A DNA stretch of 64,000 nucleotides from NCBI GenBank assembly GCA_022791455.1, contig JAAVZC010000007.1, positions 62,001 to 126,000 of the forward strand, in the 5' to 3' direction. Below, piece after piece: positions 41,790 to 50,630 of the stretch. The notes under the pieces are model-generated. The model did no database searches. It was not told where the DNA came from and saw nothing but the letters and a program-made list of their open reading frames with translations. The stretch comes from Eggerthellaceae bacterium. GTDB taxonomy: Bacteria; Actinomycetota; Coriobacteriia; Coriobacteriales; Eggerthellaceae. Positions within the stretch are counted from its first letter, which is position 1, and every line of letters starts with the position of its first letter. The position numbers and the translations under genes are program-made.

Positions 41790-44435
41790 CTAATAGGGCT
41801 CTTCGAGGTTTGCCTGAGCGGCGGCGTCTGAGTCCAGCGGCGCGAAGTTGCCCGCCTCATAGCGGTCCAGCGCCACGAGCGCGATCATGCCGGCGTTGTC
41901 TCCGCAGCTGGAAAGCGGCGGCAACAGCAGGCGCACGCCCATTTCCGCGCACAGCTTCTCGTAGGCTTGGCGCAGCACGGGATTGGCCGCCACGCCCCCG
42001 CCCAGGCAGAAGGTGGGGGCGCCCGTCTGCTCCAGCGCCATGCGCGCCTTCGCAATTTGCACGTCCACCACTGCCTGCTGGAAGCTGGCGCACACGTCCG
42101 CCACCGGCACCGCGTTGCCCGCCTGCCGCTGCTGATTCACATAGTTAACCACTGCGGTCTTCAGGCCCGAAAGCGAGAAGTCCAGGTTTCCCGAGCGCAT
42201 CATGGCGCGGGGGAAGTCGATGGCAGCGGGGTTGCCCTTCGCGGCGAAGCGGCTGATCACGGGGCCGCCGGGGTAACCGAGCCCCAACGCCTTCGCCACT
42301 TTGTCGAAGGCCTCTCCCACTGCGTCATCGATGGTGGCGCCCAGCACTTCGTAGCAGCCCCAGTCTTTCATATACACCAGCAGCGTGTTGCCGCCGGAAA
42401 CGAGCGACACCACCGCAGGCGGCGCGAAGTCCTCCGCACCGATCTTGTTGGCGTACAGGTGGCCTTCCAGGTGGTTCACCCGGATGAAGGGCACCTCGAG
42501 CGCCCAGGCCGCTCCCTTCGCGAAGGCCACGCCCACCACGAGCGCCCCCACCAGGCCCGGCGCGTAAGTGACCGCCACCGCGCTCAAGTCCTTCCAGCGC
42601 AAGCCGCCGGCCGCCTCCTCCAAGGCCGCGTCGCACACGCCGCAGATGGCCTCGATGTGTTTGCGGCTGGCAATTTCGGGCACCACGCCGCCGAAGCGGG
42701 CATGGAAGTCTACCTGGGAGGCAATGACGTCGGAAAGCAGCGCTCCTTCGCCGTCCACCACCGCCGCCGCCGTCTCATCGCAGGAAGACTCAATGGCCAA
42801 GATGAGCGGCCGGGGCGCCAACAGCTCGTCATCTCGACCGGAAGGCCGAAGGCGGCCCTCCCCCACGTCATCTCGACCGGAAGGCCGAAGGCCTGGAGTG
42901 GAGAGATCTTCACGATCCAGAATGTGCTTCGGGGCCTGGGAAGATTTCTCCACTGCGCTCACTTCGTTCGCTTCGGTCGAAATGACGTGCTGCAGGTCCA
43001 TACCTGCCACATCTTTTGCGGACTGCGGCAGGGTTTCCGCCTTCATGATGACGGCATCTTCGCCATCAGAGTAATAGCGGGGTCTCTTGCCCAGCGACCG
43101 ATAGCCTAGCCGCTCGTAAAACGCCTGGGCGCCGGTGTTCGAGGCGCGCACCTCCAGCGAGCTGGTGCGGGCGTTCAGGTTGCGGGCGTCGTCGGCCACG
43201 CGGGCCACCAACTCCTGCGCAATGCCGCGTCGACGGAATTCCGGGTCCACCGCCACTTTCAGAATCTGAACATCGCCATCCACCACCAGGCCGCCGGCGT
43301 AGCCCAGCAGGCGCGCATGGTCCGGCAGCGGCATGGACGGGTCCGCCTGGTAGGCGGCCCACCACACGCGGTTCGGCCGGCCCAGGTCGTCCGCCACCAG
43401 CGCCTCGTTCCAGGCGTCGGTGCCCATGGTAGCGGCCTCCATGGCCGCCACGTCGGCGGCGCGGGCGGCGCGCAGCGGCTTGTAGGCAATACCGTCGCTG
43501 CCGGCGCGCGCGTTCAGGACGGCGGTGTCGTGCATGGTCACATGCTTGCTGTCACGCGGCGCGAGCGCCGGTTCCACCTGCGCGTTCTTCTTCCGCTCCG
43601 CCTCTTCGGCATCCGAGAGGCGCGTGTATACCGGCAACACGAACGCAGGGTTGTGGCGCGCGGCGTTGAAGGGGTCGCACTCCTCTGCCCGCCACGCTGC
43701 CTGTAGGGCCAACAGCAGACCGCGGCCCGTGGGCGCCCACAGCGCTTCCGGCAAAAGCTCCCCCGCCGGCGCAAACAAGTCGGCGTACTTCGCCAATGCG
43801 TCGCCGGTAATTTGGAGACGAGGCTCGCCCTCCCCTTCTGGCCTTCGGCCCGCGCGGGATATCTCCACTGCGTTCGCTTCGCTCACTCCGGTCGAGATGA
43901 CGTGGGAGGAAGACGCTTCGCTCACTCCGGGCAATTCGTTGCCAACCAGCCCTTCAGCGAAATCGACTGCCTTCACCACGACATCTTCGCCAAGGCGCTG
44001 CGCGCCCGTGTCGTCGAGCCGATAGCGCACCGGGTACACCTCCCGGCGCATGGCGTCGGCCGCCACCAGCACGTCGTCGCGCACGCCCTCGGCCCACGCG
44101 TTCCACGCCACCGCATCCAAGCTGGACAAGCCCACCAGTGGCACTTCCAGCGCGCTCGCGACACCCTTTGCCGTTGCCATGGCAATGCGCACGCCCGTAA
44201 ACGACCCCGGCCCGCGCCCCACGGCAACGCATGCGATGCCCGCCCGGGGAACGCCGGCTTCCCGCAGCAACTCGTCGATCTGCGGCAGCAGCTGCGTATT
44301 CGAAGCCCGATGCGCCGCCACCTGCAGCTGCGTCACCAGCTCCACGGCGCGCGCGTCCGCATCCAAACGGCCCAAACCCACCGCCACCGTCTCGTTGGCG
44401 GTATCGAAAGCCAGCACATACGCTTTATCAGTCAT
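41790..44435 (-). CDS. tsaD: TsaB-RimI-TsaD triple fusion (tRNA t6A synthesis and GNAT)
   Basis: An 881-residue fusion. Residues 1-~290 are TsaB (VLAFDTANETVAVGLG, GPGSFTGVRIAMATAKG). Residues ~325-475 are a RimI-type GNAT acetyltransferase (VDPEFRRRGIAQELV). Residues 544-881 are TsaD (LILAIESSCDETAAAVV, metal motif HLEGH, SGGN). TsaB and TsaD form the threonylcarbamoyl-transfer complex for tRNA A37, while RimI acetylates protein N-termini. The linkers at ~178-200 and ~483-536 are encoded by the same palindromic repeats found between genes. AGGGGAG precedes the ATG at 44435. tsaE is 2.2 kb upstream on the same strand; tsaC is not in the window. Confidence 0.95.
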   Translation of the reverse strand: MTDKAYVLAFDTANETVAVGLGRLDADARAVELVTQLQVAAHRASNTQLLPQIDELLREAGVPRAGIACVAVGRGPGSFTGVRIAMATAKGVASALEVPLVGLSSLDAVAWNAWAEGVRDDVLVAADAMRREVYPVRYRLDDTGAQRLGEDVVVKAVDFAEGLVGNELPGVSEASSSHVISTGVSEANAVEISRAGRRPEGEGEPRLQITGDALAKYADLFAPAGELLPEALWAPTGRGLLLALQAAWRAEECDPFNAARHNPAFVLPVYTRLSDAEEAERKKNAQVEPALAPRDSKHVTMHDTAVLNARAGSDGIAYKPLRAARAADVAAMEAATMGTDAWNEALVADDLGRPNRVWWAAYQADPSMPLPDHARLLGYAGGLVVDGDVQILKVAVDPEFRRRGIAQELVARVADDARNLNARTSSLEVRASNTGAQAFYERLGYRSLGKRPRYYSDGEDAVIMKAETLPQSAKDVAGMDLQHVISTEANEVSAVEKSSQAPKHILDREDLSTPGLRPSGRDDVGEGRLRPSGRDDELLAPRPLILAIESSCDETAAAVVDGEGALLSDVIASQVDFHARFGGVVPEIASRKHIEAICGVCDAALEEAAGGLRWKDLSAVAVTYAPGLVGALVVGVAFAKGAAWALEVPFIRVNHLEGHLYANKIGAEDFAPPAVVSLVSGGNTLLVYMKDWGCYEVLGATIDDAVGEAFDKVAKALGLGYPGGPVISRFAAKGNPAAIDFPRAMMRSGNLDFSLSGLKTAVVNYVNQQRQAGNAVPVADVCASFQQAVVDVQIAKARMALEQTGAPTFCLGGGVAANPVLRQAYEKLCAEMGVRLLLPPLSSCGDNAGMIALVALDRYEAGNFAPLDSDAAAQANLEEPY
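42827..42987. repeat. CGTCATCTCGACCGG repeats inside the tsaB-rimI-tsaD gene
   Basis: A short copy at 42827-42865 is followed by a complete palindromic copy at 42866-42987, bounded by CGTCATCTCGACCGG and CGGTCGAAATGACG. Both lie in the RimI-TsaD linker and keep the frame open. They correspond to residues ~483-536, which include the repeated GLRPSGRDD/RLRPSGRDD. Confidence 0.85.
43836..43902. repeat. Partial CGTCATCTCGACCGG repeat inside the TsaB part
   Basis: The right half of the palindromic repeat (GGATATCTCCACTGCG...ACTCCGGTCGAGATGACG) codes for part of the segment ~178-200 near the end of the TsaB domain. The reading frame is maintained. Confidence 0.7.
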
Positions 44436-44525
44436 AGGATTTCTCCCCTGTCGTTCGATAACCCGTCTATGGTACGGCAACGAGGCGGCTTTCGGAACGG
44501 CCAAGCATCCAAAACGCTCCACGAA

Positions 44526-44555
44526 GTGGCTGGATTTCCGCACTATTCCAGCCAC
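44526..44555. repeat. 30-bp hairpin GTGGCTGGA...TCCAGCCAC, copy 1
   Basis: A nine-base perfect stem around TTTCCGCACTAT. It is identical to 44671-44700. On the minus strand each copy is followed after 5-8 bases by GCGTTTTGG, so the repeated unit is about 47-50 bp. Confidence 0.8.
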
Positions 44556-44670
44556 ACCCCCACGAGGTAGCCACATCTTGTTGAAAAATGAGCCTTTGTT
44601 GCCCTAACTGTCCAAGAGAACACCTCGCAGCCCACTCCCACGAGCACTTCCGACACCCAAAACGCAGCAG

Positions 44671-44700
44671 GTGGCTGGATTTCCGCACTATTCCAGCCAC
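44671..44700. repeat. 30-bp hairpin GTGGCTGGA...TCCAGCCAC, copy 2
   Basis: An exact copy of 44526-44555 in the same orientation, 145 bp away, with the same following GCGTTTTGGG on the minus strand. Confidence 0.8.
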
Positions 44701-44770
44701 TTCGCTGATGCAAACCTCGCCCCAGCGAGATCGATTCCCTTCCCACCAAGGCTTTTCCCGATGCTGCCGG

Positions 44771-44803
44771 AAAAAAGAATGCCCCGGGCGGGCCGGGGCA
44801 TTA
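44771..44803 (-). terminator. Intrinsic terminator of fhs
   Basis: On the minus strand AATGCCCCGGCC and GGGGCATT form a GC-rich stem followed by CTTTTTT, 20 bp after the fhs stop. Confidence 0.9.
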
Positions 44804-44822
44804 CCAGTCAGGTAAACGAGCC

Positions 44823-46511
44823 TTAGAACAAGCCGCTGATGACGCCGTTCTCGTCGACGTCGATCTTGAAGGCGGCCGGGGCCTTGCCCAGGCCCGGCAT
44901 GGTCATGATGGAGCCGGTCAGCGCCACAATGAACCCTGCACCGGCAGAAACCTTCACCTGGCGCACCGTAATCTTGAAGTCGCGCGGGGCGCCCAGCTTG
45001 GAGGCGTCGTCGCTGAAGGAGTACTGCGTCTTCGCCATGCACACGGGCATATTCCCGAAACCCAGGCTCTCCAGCTGCTTGATCTCCTTCTGCGCGGCCG
45101 GCTCGAAGATGACGCCGTCGGCATGGTAGACGCGCTTCGCGATGGCCTCGATCTTCTCGGCGATGGACAGCTCGTCATCGTAGGAGAAGGTGAAGGTCTC
45201 GGCGCTGCGGCCGGCCTCGTCGCCATTCTCGCACAGCTTCACCACTTCCTCCGCCAGCGCCACGCCGCCTTCGCCGCCCTTGGCCCAGACTTCCGAGAGC
45301 GCCACGTTCACGCCCAGCTCGCGGCACTTCGCCTCCACCAAGTCCAGCTCGGCCTTGGTGTCGGTGGGGAACGCGTTGATGGCAACTACGCAAGGCAAGT
45401 TGTACACATTGGTGATGTTCTCCACATGCTGCAGCAAGTTGGGCAGGCCCGCCTCCAACGCTTCCAGGTTCTCCTCGTTAAGGTCGGCCTTCGCCACGCC
45501 GCCGTGGTTCTTCAGCGCGCGCACCGTGGCCACCACCACAACCGCATCGGGCTTGAGCCCTGCCAGGCGGCACTTGATGTCCAGGAACTTCTCCGCGCCC
45601 AGATCCGCACCAAAGCCGGCCTCGGTCACGCAGTAGTCGCCCAGCGCCAGCGCCATGCGCGTAGCCATGATGGAGTTGCAGCCGTGAGCGATGTTGGCGA
45701 AGGGGCCGCCGTGCACGAAGGCGGGCGTGCCCTCCAGGGTCTGCACCAGATTGGGTTTCAGGGCATCCTTCAGAAGCGCGGTCATGGCGCCTTCCGCATG
45801 CAGGTCGTGGGCAGTCACGGGCTTGTCGTCGTAGGTGTAGCCCACCACGATCTTGCCCAGGCGCTCCTTGAGGTCGGTGATGGAGGTGGCCAGGCAGAAC
45901 ACCGCCATCACTTCGGAGGCCACCGTGATGTCGAAGCCGTCCTCGCGGGGCACGCCATGGGCCTTGCCGCCCAGGCCGTCCACAATGTGACGCAGCTGGC
46001 GGTCGTTCATGTCCACCACACGCTTCCAGGTGATCTTGCGCACATCGATGTTCAGCTCGTTGCCGTTCTGAATGTGGGCGTCCAGCAGGGCCGCCAGCAG
46101 GTTGTTCGCCGCTCCGATGGCGTGGAAGTCGCCCGTGAAGTGCAGGTTGATGTCCTCCATGGGCACCACCTGGGCGTATCCGCCGCCGGCAGCGCCGCCC
46201 TTGATGCCGAACACCGGCCCCAGCGACGGCTCGCGCAGCGCTACCACCACGTTCTTGCCGATGAGAGAAAGGGCGTCGGCCAGGCCCACCGTTGTAGTGG
46301 TCTTGCCTTCGCCGGCAGGGGTGGGATTGATGGCGGTCACCAGGATCAGCTTGCCCGGCTCGTGCTCTTCGCGGCGCAGCAGGTTGTAGTCCACCTTCGC
46401 TTTGTAGTTGCCGTACAGCTCCAGGTACTGCTCGTCAACGCCCGCCGCTTCGGCGATGGCGGTGATCTTCTGCGGCTGAGCCGCCTGCGCAATCTCGATG
46501 TCCGTCAGCAT
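44823..46511 (-). CDS. fhs: Formate-tetrahydrofolate ligase
   Basis: A 562-residue enzyme that makes 10-formyl-THF from formate, THF and ATP in one-carbon metabolism (and the methyl branch of the Wood-Ljungdahl route if present). The P-loop is [20 protein letters not shown] (about 62-81). Other signatures are [20 protein letters not shown] and [17 protein letters not shown]. Length is typical. GAGGG precedes the start at 46511. No other pathway gene is adjacent. Confidence 0.97.
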   Translation of the reverse strand: MLTDIEIAQAAQPQKITAIAEAAGVDEQYLELYGNYKAKVDYNLLRREEHEPGKLILVTAINPTPAGEGKTTTTVGLADALSLIGKNVVVALREPSLGPVFGIKGGAAGGGYAQVVPMEDINLHFTGDFHAIGAANNLLAALLDAHIQNGNELNIDVRKITWKRVVDMNDRQLRHIVDGLGGKAHGVPREDGFDITVASEVMAVFCLATSITDLKERLGKIVVGYTYDDKPVTAHDLHAEGAMTALLKDALKPNLVQTLEGTPAFVHGGPFANIAHGCNSIMATRMALALGDYCVTEAGFGADLGAEKFLDIKCRLAGLKPDAVVVVATVRALKNHGGVAKADLNEENLEALEAGLPNLLQHVENITNVYNLPCVVAINAFPTDTKAELDLVEAKCRELGVNVALSEVWAKGGEGGVALAEEVVKLCENGDEAGRSAETFTFSYDDELSIAEKIEAIAKRVYHADGVIFEPAAQKEIKQLESLGFGNMPVCMAKTQYSFSDDASKLGAPRDFKITVRQVKVSAGAGFIVALTGSIMTMPGLGKAPAAFKIDVDENGVISGLF

Positions 46512-46670
46512 TCATCCCTCATTTCTCTTGAAGCGCCCAACTGCGGCCTGGGCCCGCCGAGCGCGCCGGAAAGCTTGACCCCCATTATACGCAGGGCCGG
46601 TTCCTATTCGGCCGCCGCACCGAGCAATGGCCGCCCATTGCCGCGCATATGCATTCGGGATGCGCTGGGC

Positions 46671-47186
46671 CTATGCTGTTTTCTGCAGGCGGGCTTTGGA
46701 GTCGTTGGACCAGACGCAGAGCAGTTGACGCGAGCGCGGCCCGAAGGAGTGCACCCGAATCTGACGGGCGCCCTCGTCGGTGGGGTCGCGGCGGATGACC
46801 ACTTCCAAGTAATCGCAAGGCAGCGACTCGGGGAACTTCTCGGCCCATTCCACGCACGCCACGCCGTCGGAGTCGCCGTCGATCAGCTCGTAGTAACCAA
46901 TGTCGTCCAGCTCTTCCGCCTCGTCGAGCCGGTACAAATCCAGGTGGTACAGGGGAATGCGGCCGTCCTCGTAGGCCAGCAAAATGTTGAAGGTGGGGCT
47001 GGTGACCGGGGCCGACACTCCCAGCGCAGCCGCGAACCCTTGAGTGAAGTGGGTCTTTCCCGCCCCCAGGTCGCCCTCAAGCACAATCACGTCGCCGGGG
47101 TGCACGTAGGGCGCCAGCGTCGCCGCCAGCTGCTTCGTGGCCTCCACCGAGGTCGTCTTGCGCATATAAGTAAGTCCATTTGCCAT
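46671..47186 (-). CDS. tsaE: tRNA t6A synthesis ATPase TsaE
   Basis: A 171-residue P-loop ATPase partner of TsaB/TsaD. Walker A is LEGDLGAGKTHFTQGFA and the conserved VTSPTFNILLAYE and YHLDLYRLDEAEEL follow. The C-terminal tail is longer than usual. Start choice is uncertain: ATG at 47195, 47186 or 47165. No ribosome site is visible, but TATAAT lies 7 bp before the ATG at 47186, so a leaderless transcript starting at that ATG is possible. Confidence 0.93.
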   Translation of the reverse strand: MANGLTYMRKTTSVEATKQLAATLAPYVHPGDVIVLEGDLGAGKTHFTQGFAAALGVSAPVTSPTFNILLAYEDGRIPLYHLDLYRLDEAEELDDIGYYELIDGDSDGVACVEWAEKFPESLPCDYLEVVIRRDPTDEGARQIRVHSFGPRSRQLLCVWSNDSKARLQKTA

Positions 47187-47284
47187 GAGGATCATTATAA
47201 AGAAACGGGATAGCGTCGCATCGCAACACGCCTGAAGACTAAATAAAACTTAAGACTCTGCAGGTTGAGGGGAGAAAGCGAGAA

Positions 47285-47378
47285 GCCGCCCGGTGCCCCA
47301 GATTGGCTTAAAATCCGACTGAGCGTACTTCGGTACGCGAAGGAAGGAATTGAAAGCCAAGATGGGGTGCCGGGCGGC
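47285..47378. repeat. 95-bp structured hairpin repeat, copy 2
   Basis: Same fold as 25256-25350: outer stem GCCGCCCGG/CCGGGCGGC, inner stem TTGGCTT/AAGCCAA and apical GCGTAC-TTCG-GTACGC. Stem differences from copy 1 are mostly compensated. The CCGAC stem of copy 1 is not kept here. It lies between the OmpR-type regulator terminator and tsaE. Confidence 0.75.
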
Positions 47379-47389
47379 TTCGGACAAGA

Positions 47390-47416
47390 AAACGGCCCCC
47401 GGTTTCCCGAGGGCCT
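47390..47416 (-). terminator. Intrinsic terminator of the OmpR-type regulator gene
   Basis: On the minus strand GGCCCTCGGG-AAA-CCGGGGGCC is followed by GTTTTCTT, 24 bp after the stop at 47441. Confidence 0.85.
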
Positions 47417-47440
47417 TACAGGTTGAAACTCGTCGCGCTC

Positions 47441-48136
47441 CTAGGCGTGGAAGCGGTAGCCGTAGCCGCGCACCGTCTCCACCAGACCCGGGTCGTAGCC
47501 GGCCGCGGCAATCTTGTCGCGCAGGCGCTTGATGTGGGTGTCCACCGTCTTGGTCTCGGTCAGGTACTCCCAGCCCCAGGCGTCGCGCAGCAGATCCTCG
47601 CGGGAAACCACCTTGCCGGCGCTCTTCATGAGGCTGGCCAGCAGCTCGAACTCGCGCGGGGTCAGATCGATCTCGCCGTTCTCGCCCACAGCAGTATGGG
47701 CGTCCTCGTCCAGCGTGATGCCGCTGACGGTGATGGAATTGCTGGCACCGGGGAAGTCGCCACCCTGGCCGCGACGCAGCAGGGCGCGAACGCGGGCAAT
47801 CAGCTCGCGCACGCCGAAGGGCTTGGCCAGGTAGTCGTCGCCACCGATTTCCAGGCCCACTACCTTGTCCAGCTCGGTGTCGCGAGCGGACAGGAACAGC
47901 ACCGGAGACGTAGTCTTGGAGCGCAGACGGCGACACAGCTCATAGCCGTCCATGCCCGGCAGCATGATATCGAGAATGAACAGGTCGTACTTGTTCTTAC
48001 TGGCAAGGACGAACGCCTCTTCGCCGTTGTCCACCACGTCGGCGTTGTAGCCTTCCTTCTTCAGGGCATAGCTCACAAACTCCGTGATGGAGGGTTCGTC
48101 ATCAACAACAAGGATACGGCTGGGGGTTTCTGTCAT
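47441..48136 (-). CDS. Response regulator, OmpR/PhoB family
   Basis: A 231-residue protein. The receiver domain has the acidic pair in VVDDEPS, phospho-Asp in LFILDIMLPGMDG, the Ser/Thr switch in LFLSARD and the Lys in YLAKPFG. The winged-helix effector domain shows DLTPREFELLASLMKSAGKV, VDTHIKRLRDKI and VRGYGYRF. No sensor kinase is adjacent, so it is an orphan in this window. It is divergent from coaX. The genes it controls are unknown. Confidence 0.94.
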   Translation of the reverse strand: MTETPSRILVVDDEPSITEFVSYALKKEGYNADVVDNGEEAFVLASKNKYDLFILDIMLPGMDGYELCRRLRSKTTSPVLFLSARDTELDKVVGLEIGGDDYLAKPFGVRELIARVRALLRRGQGGDFPGASNSITVSGITLDEDAHTAVGENGEIDLTPREFELLASLMKSAGKVVSREDLLRDAWGWEYLTETKTVDTHIKRLRDKIAAAGYDPGLVETVRGYGYRFHA

Positions 48137-48259
48137 GACAATGCCTTTCTCTCGTCATTTTGAAGATGCACCCCTGAGGGCAGATCGTTTAAGGTTCGCT
48201 ATAATCCTTGCCCTAAAATATAACTATTGTGAGGAACAGCAAGGTTAGGTGTCACAATT

Positions 48260-49018
48260 ATGTTACTTGTGGTGGACATTGGAAACACGCAAACGGTAGT
48301 CGGTGTTTACGCCGGCGAACAGCTGCTGTCCTCATGGCGAATCGGCACCAACCGCCTGAACACCTCCGACGAGCTGAGGGCCATCGTCACTCCCCTTATG
48401 CAGGCGGCGGGGATCTATCCCGACAAGGTTCACCGCGCCGCTATCGCCTCGGTGGTGCCGCAGCTGACCGGCGCATGGCAGCAGGCGGTGCGCGACGTCA
48501 ACAACATTGAGATGCTCTGCTGCAATGCGGAAACCGCCGGCGAGCTGTTCGTCGCGGATTACCCCCACCCCCATGAGATAGGCTCCGACCGCATCGCCGA
48601 CGCGGTGGCCGCCAAAGCGCGCTATGGGGCGCCGGTTGTGGTGGTGGATTTCGGCACTGCCACGAATTTCGAGGTCATCGACCTGAACGGTCGGTTCATA
48701 GGGGGAATCATCGCGCCCGGGCTTCAAACAAGCGCCGCCGCCCTCACCTCCCACGGCGCGCTGCTGCCGGCCATCGGCCTGGCGGCCCCGGCCCAGGCCA
48801 TCGGCACCAACACCGTGGAGGCTATCCAGTCCGGCGTCATGCTGGGTGAAGCGGACCGCGTTGACGGCCTGGTGCGCCGCATCTTCGACCAACTGGGCTA
48901 CACCGCCCCCGTAGTAGCCACCGGAGGCCTGGCGAAAACCATGGCGCCCCTGTGCAAAACCATCACTAACGTAGACACAGACCTCACCCTAGAAGGCCTG
49001 CGCCTAATCTGCGGCTAA
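48260..49018 (+). CDS. coaX: Type III pantothenate kinase
   Basis: A 252-residue kinase, first step of CoA synthesis. The start MLLVVDIGNTQTVVGVYAGE is the ASKHA ATP-binding motif. DRIADAVAAKARYGAPVVVV contains the conserved Asp-Arg and VDFGTATNFEVID the phosphate-2 loop. VATGGLAKT and DLTLEGLRL close the family pattern. The ribosome site is weak (AAGGTTAGG). It is divergent from the OmpR-type regulator. Confidence 0.96.
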   Translation: MLLVVDIGNTQTVVGVYAGEQLLSSWRIGTNRLNTSDELRAIVTPLMQAAGIYPDKVHRAAIASVVPQLTGAWQQAVRDVNNIEMLCCNAETAGELFVADYPHPHEIGSDRIADAVAAKARYGAPVVVVDFGTATNFEVIDLNGRFIGGIIAPGLQTSAAALTSHGALLPAIGLAAPAQAIGTNTVEAIQSGVMLGEADRVDGLVRRIFDQLGYTAPVVATGGLAKTMAPLCKTITNVDTDLTLEGLRLICG

Positions 49019-49059
49019 CAGAAAGATCCTTCGCTGCGCTCAGGATGACGACCTATAGA

Positions 49060-49164
49060 GTCAACCAATCAGCGGGGTGGGGCGGCCCTCACCAAGCGAG
49101 TTCCGCAGCGCAGCGAGGACTGTCTGAGCGACTGAGGGTTGCCCCGCCCCGCCGCCCCGCGGAG
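49060..49164. repeat. 105-bp GC-rich hairpin repeat, copy 2
   Basis: Near-identical to 14743-14847. As in copy 1, it is directly preceded by a half copy of the ATCCTTCG...CTCAGGATGACGAC repeat (here 49024-49051), so the two form a composite unit. It lies between coaX and the UPF0210 gene, convergent ends. Confidence 0.75.
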
Positions 49165-49174
49165 AGCTCCGAGT

Positions 49175-50539
49175 CTAATTCTTCAAGGAATTCAAGGGAG
49201 CAGGCATGCGGCCTCCGCGATGGGCGAAGACGGTGCCGGCGTGGGTGTTTACCGGCATCACCGGCGCGTAGCCCAGCAGGCCGCCGAAGTTCAGCGTGTC
49301 CCCCACCTTCTTGCCAATGGCGGGAATAAGGCGCACGGCGGTGGTCTTGTTGTTGATCATGCCGATGGCGCATTCATCTGCGATGATGCCGAAGATGGTC
49401 TCCGGCGTGGTGTCGCCGGGAATGGCGATCATGTCCAGGCCCACCGAGCACACGCAGGTCATGGCCTCCAGCTTCTCCAGCGAAAGCGCCCCGTCTTCGG
49501 CGGCGCGGATCATGCCGGCGTCCTCGGACACGGGAATGAACGCGCCGGACAGACCGCCCACGGAAGAAGAGGCCATGACGCCGCCCTTCTTCACGGCGTC
49601 GTTGAGCATGGCGAGCGCAGCCGTGGTGCCCGGTCCGCCGCACTCACCAACACCGATGGCCTCCAGAATTTCCGCCACCGAATCGCCGGGGGCGGGAGTG
49701 GGAGCCAGCGACAGGTCCAGAATGCCCTTCTGCACGCCCAGGCGCCGCGACGCTTCGCGGGCCATCAGCTCGCCCGCGCGGGTAATCTTGAACGCGGTGG
49801 CCTTGATGGCCTCCGCCACGGTGGTGATGTCGGCGTCCTTGGGCAGGTCGGCCAGCACTGCGCGCACCACGCCAGGGCCGGACACGCCCACGTTCACCAC
49901 TTCATCTGCTTCGCCAGAGCCATGGAAGGCGCCGGCCATGAAGGGGTTGTCCTCCACCGCGTTGCAGAACACCACCAGCTTGCCCGCGCCGATGCAGTCG
50001 CGATCGGCCGTGGCCTTCGCCGCCTCCAAGATGATGCCCGCCATCTTCAGCACGGCGTCCATGTTGATACCGGCGCGGGTGGAACCCACGTTCACCGACG
50101 AGCACACGTTATCGGTCACCGCCAGCGCATGGGGAATGGAGTCCATCAGCTTGTGGTCCGCCTTGGACGCGCCCTTCTGCACCAGCGCCGAGAAACCGCC
50201 CACGAAGTCAACCCCCACCTCTTTGCCGGCGCGGTCCATGGCCTGGGCCACCGGCGTCAAGTCGGCCGCGGTCACGGCGGCGCACACCTCGGCGATGGGG
50301 GTGACGGAAATACGCTTATTCACGATGGGAATGCCGAATTCGCGCTCTAGCTGCTCGGCAGTGGGCACGAGGCGCTCGGCGGCGGTGGTCATGCGGTCGT
50401 AGACTTTGCGGGCCACCACGTCGATGTCGGCGTCCACGCAGCCGCGCAGGTTCAGCCCCAGCGTGATGGTGCGAATGTCCAGGTTCTGCTTGTTGACCAT
50501 CGCCAGAGTTTCGGCGATCTCCAAGGGGGTAATCTGCAT
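49175..50539 (-). CDS. UPF0210/DUF711 (PFL family) protein
   Basis: A 454-residue cytoplasmic protein of conserved but unproven function. Family-typical stretches are [54 protein letters not shown] and the end [20 protein letters not shown]. In many anaerobes it is paired with a small ACT-domain gene (UPF0237); no such gene is next to it here. GGAGG precedes the start at 50539. It follows the NifU-like gene by 91 bp on the same strand, but membership of that operon is unclear. Confidence 0.9.
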   Translation of the reverse strand: MQITPLEIAETLAMVNKQNLDIRTITLGLNLRGCVDADIDVVARKVYDRMTTAAERLVPTAEQLEREFGIPIVNKRISVTPIAEVCAAVTAADLTPVAQAMDRAGKEVGVDFVGGFSALVQKGASKADHKLMDSIPHALAVTDNVCSSVNVGSTRAGINMDAVLKMAGIILEAAKATADRDCIGAGKLVVFCNAVEDNPFMAGAFHGSGEADEVVNVGVSGPGVVRAVLADLPKDADITTVAEAIKATAFKITRAGELMAREASRRLGVQKGILDLSLAPTPAPGDSVAEILEAIGVGECGGPGTTAALAMLNDAVKKGGVMASSSVGGLSGAFIPVSEDAGMIRAAEDGALSLEKLEAMTCVCSVGLDMIAIPGDTTPETIFGIIADECAIGMINNKTTAVRLIPAIGKKVGDTLNFGGLLGYAPVMPVNTHAGTVFAHRGGRMPAPLNSLKN

Positions 50540-50630
50540 GGGTGCCTCCAAGAGCGCGGGGAAATTTTCGGAACATATTACCGCGCACCGGGCGGCATCG
50601 CCCCCACGCACCGGCCAGACGGCGAGAGGC

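Larger units (their letters stand above)
44436..44822. other. 387-bp intergenic region with two hairpin repeats
   Basis: No supported gene. It holds two exact 30-bp hairpins (44526-44555, 44671-44700) and the fhs terminator. Short frames across it are repeat artefacts. Confidence 0.6.

Noticed and set aside
44467-45042. 191-codon minus-strand frame spanning the 30-bp hairpins and the fhs end
   Set aside because: It overlaps fhs out of frame and its coding potential stems from the repeats.
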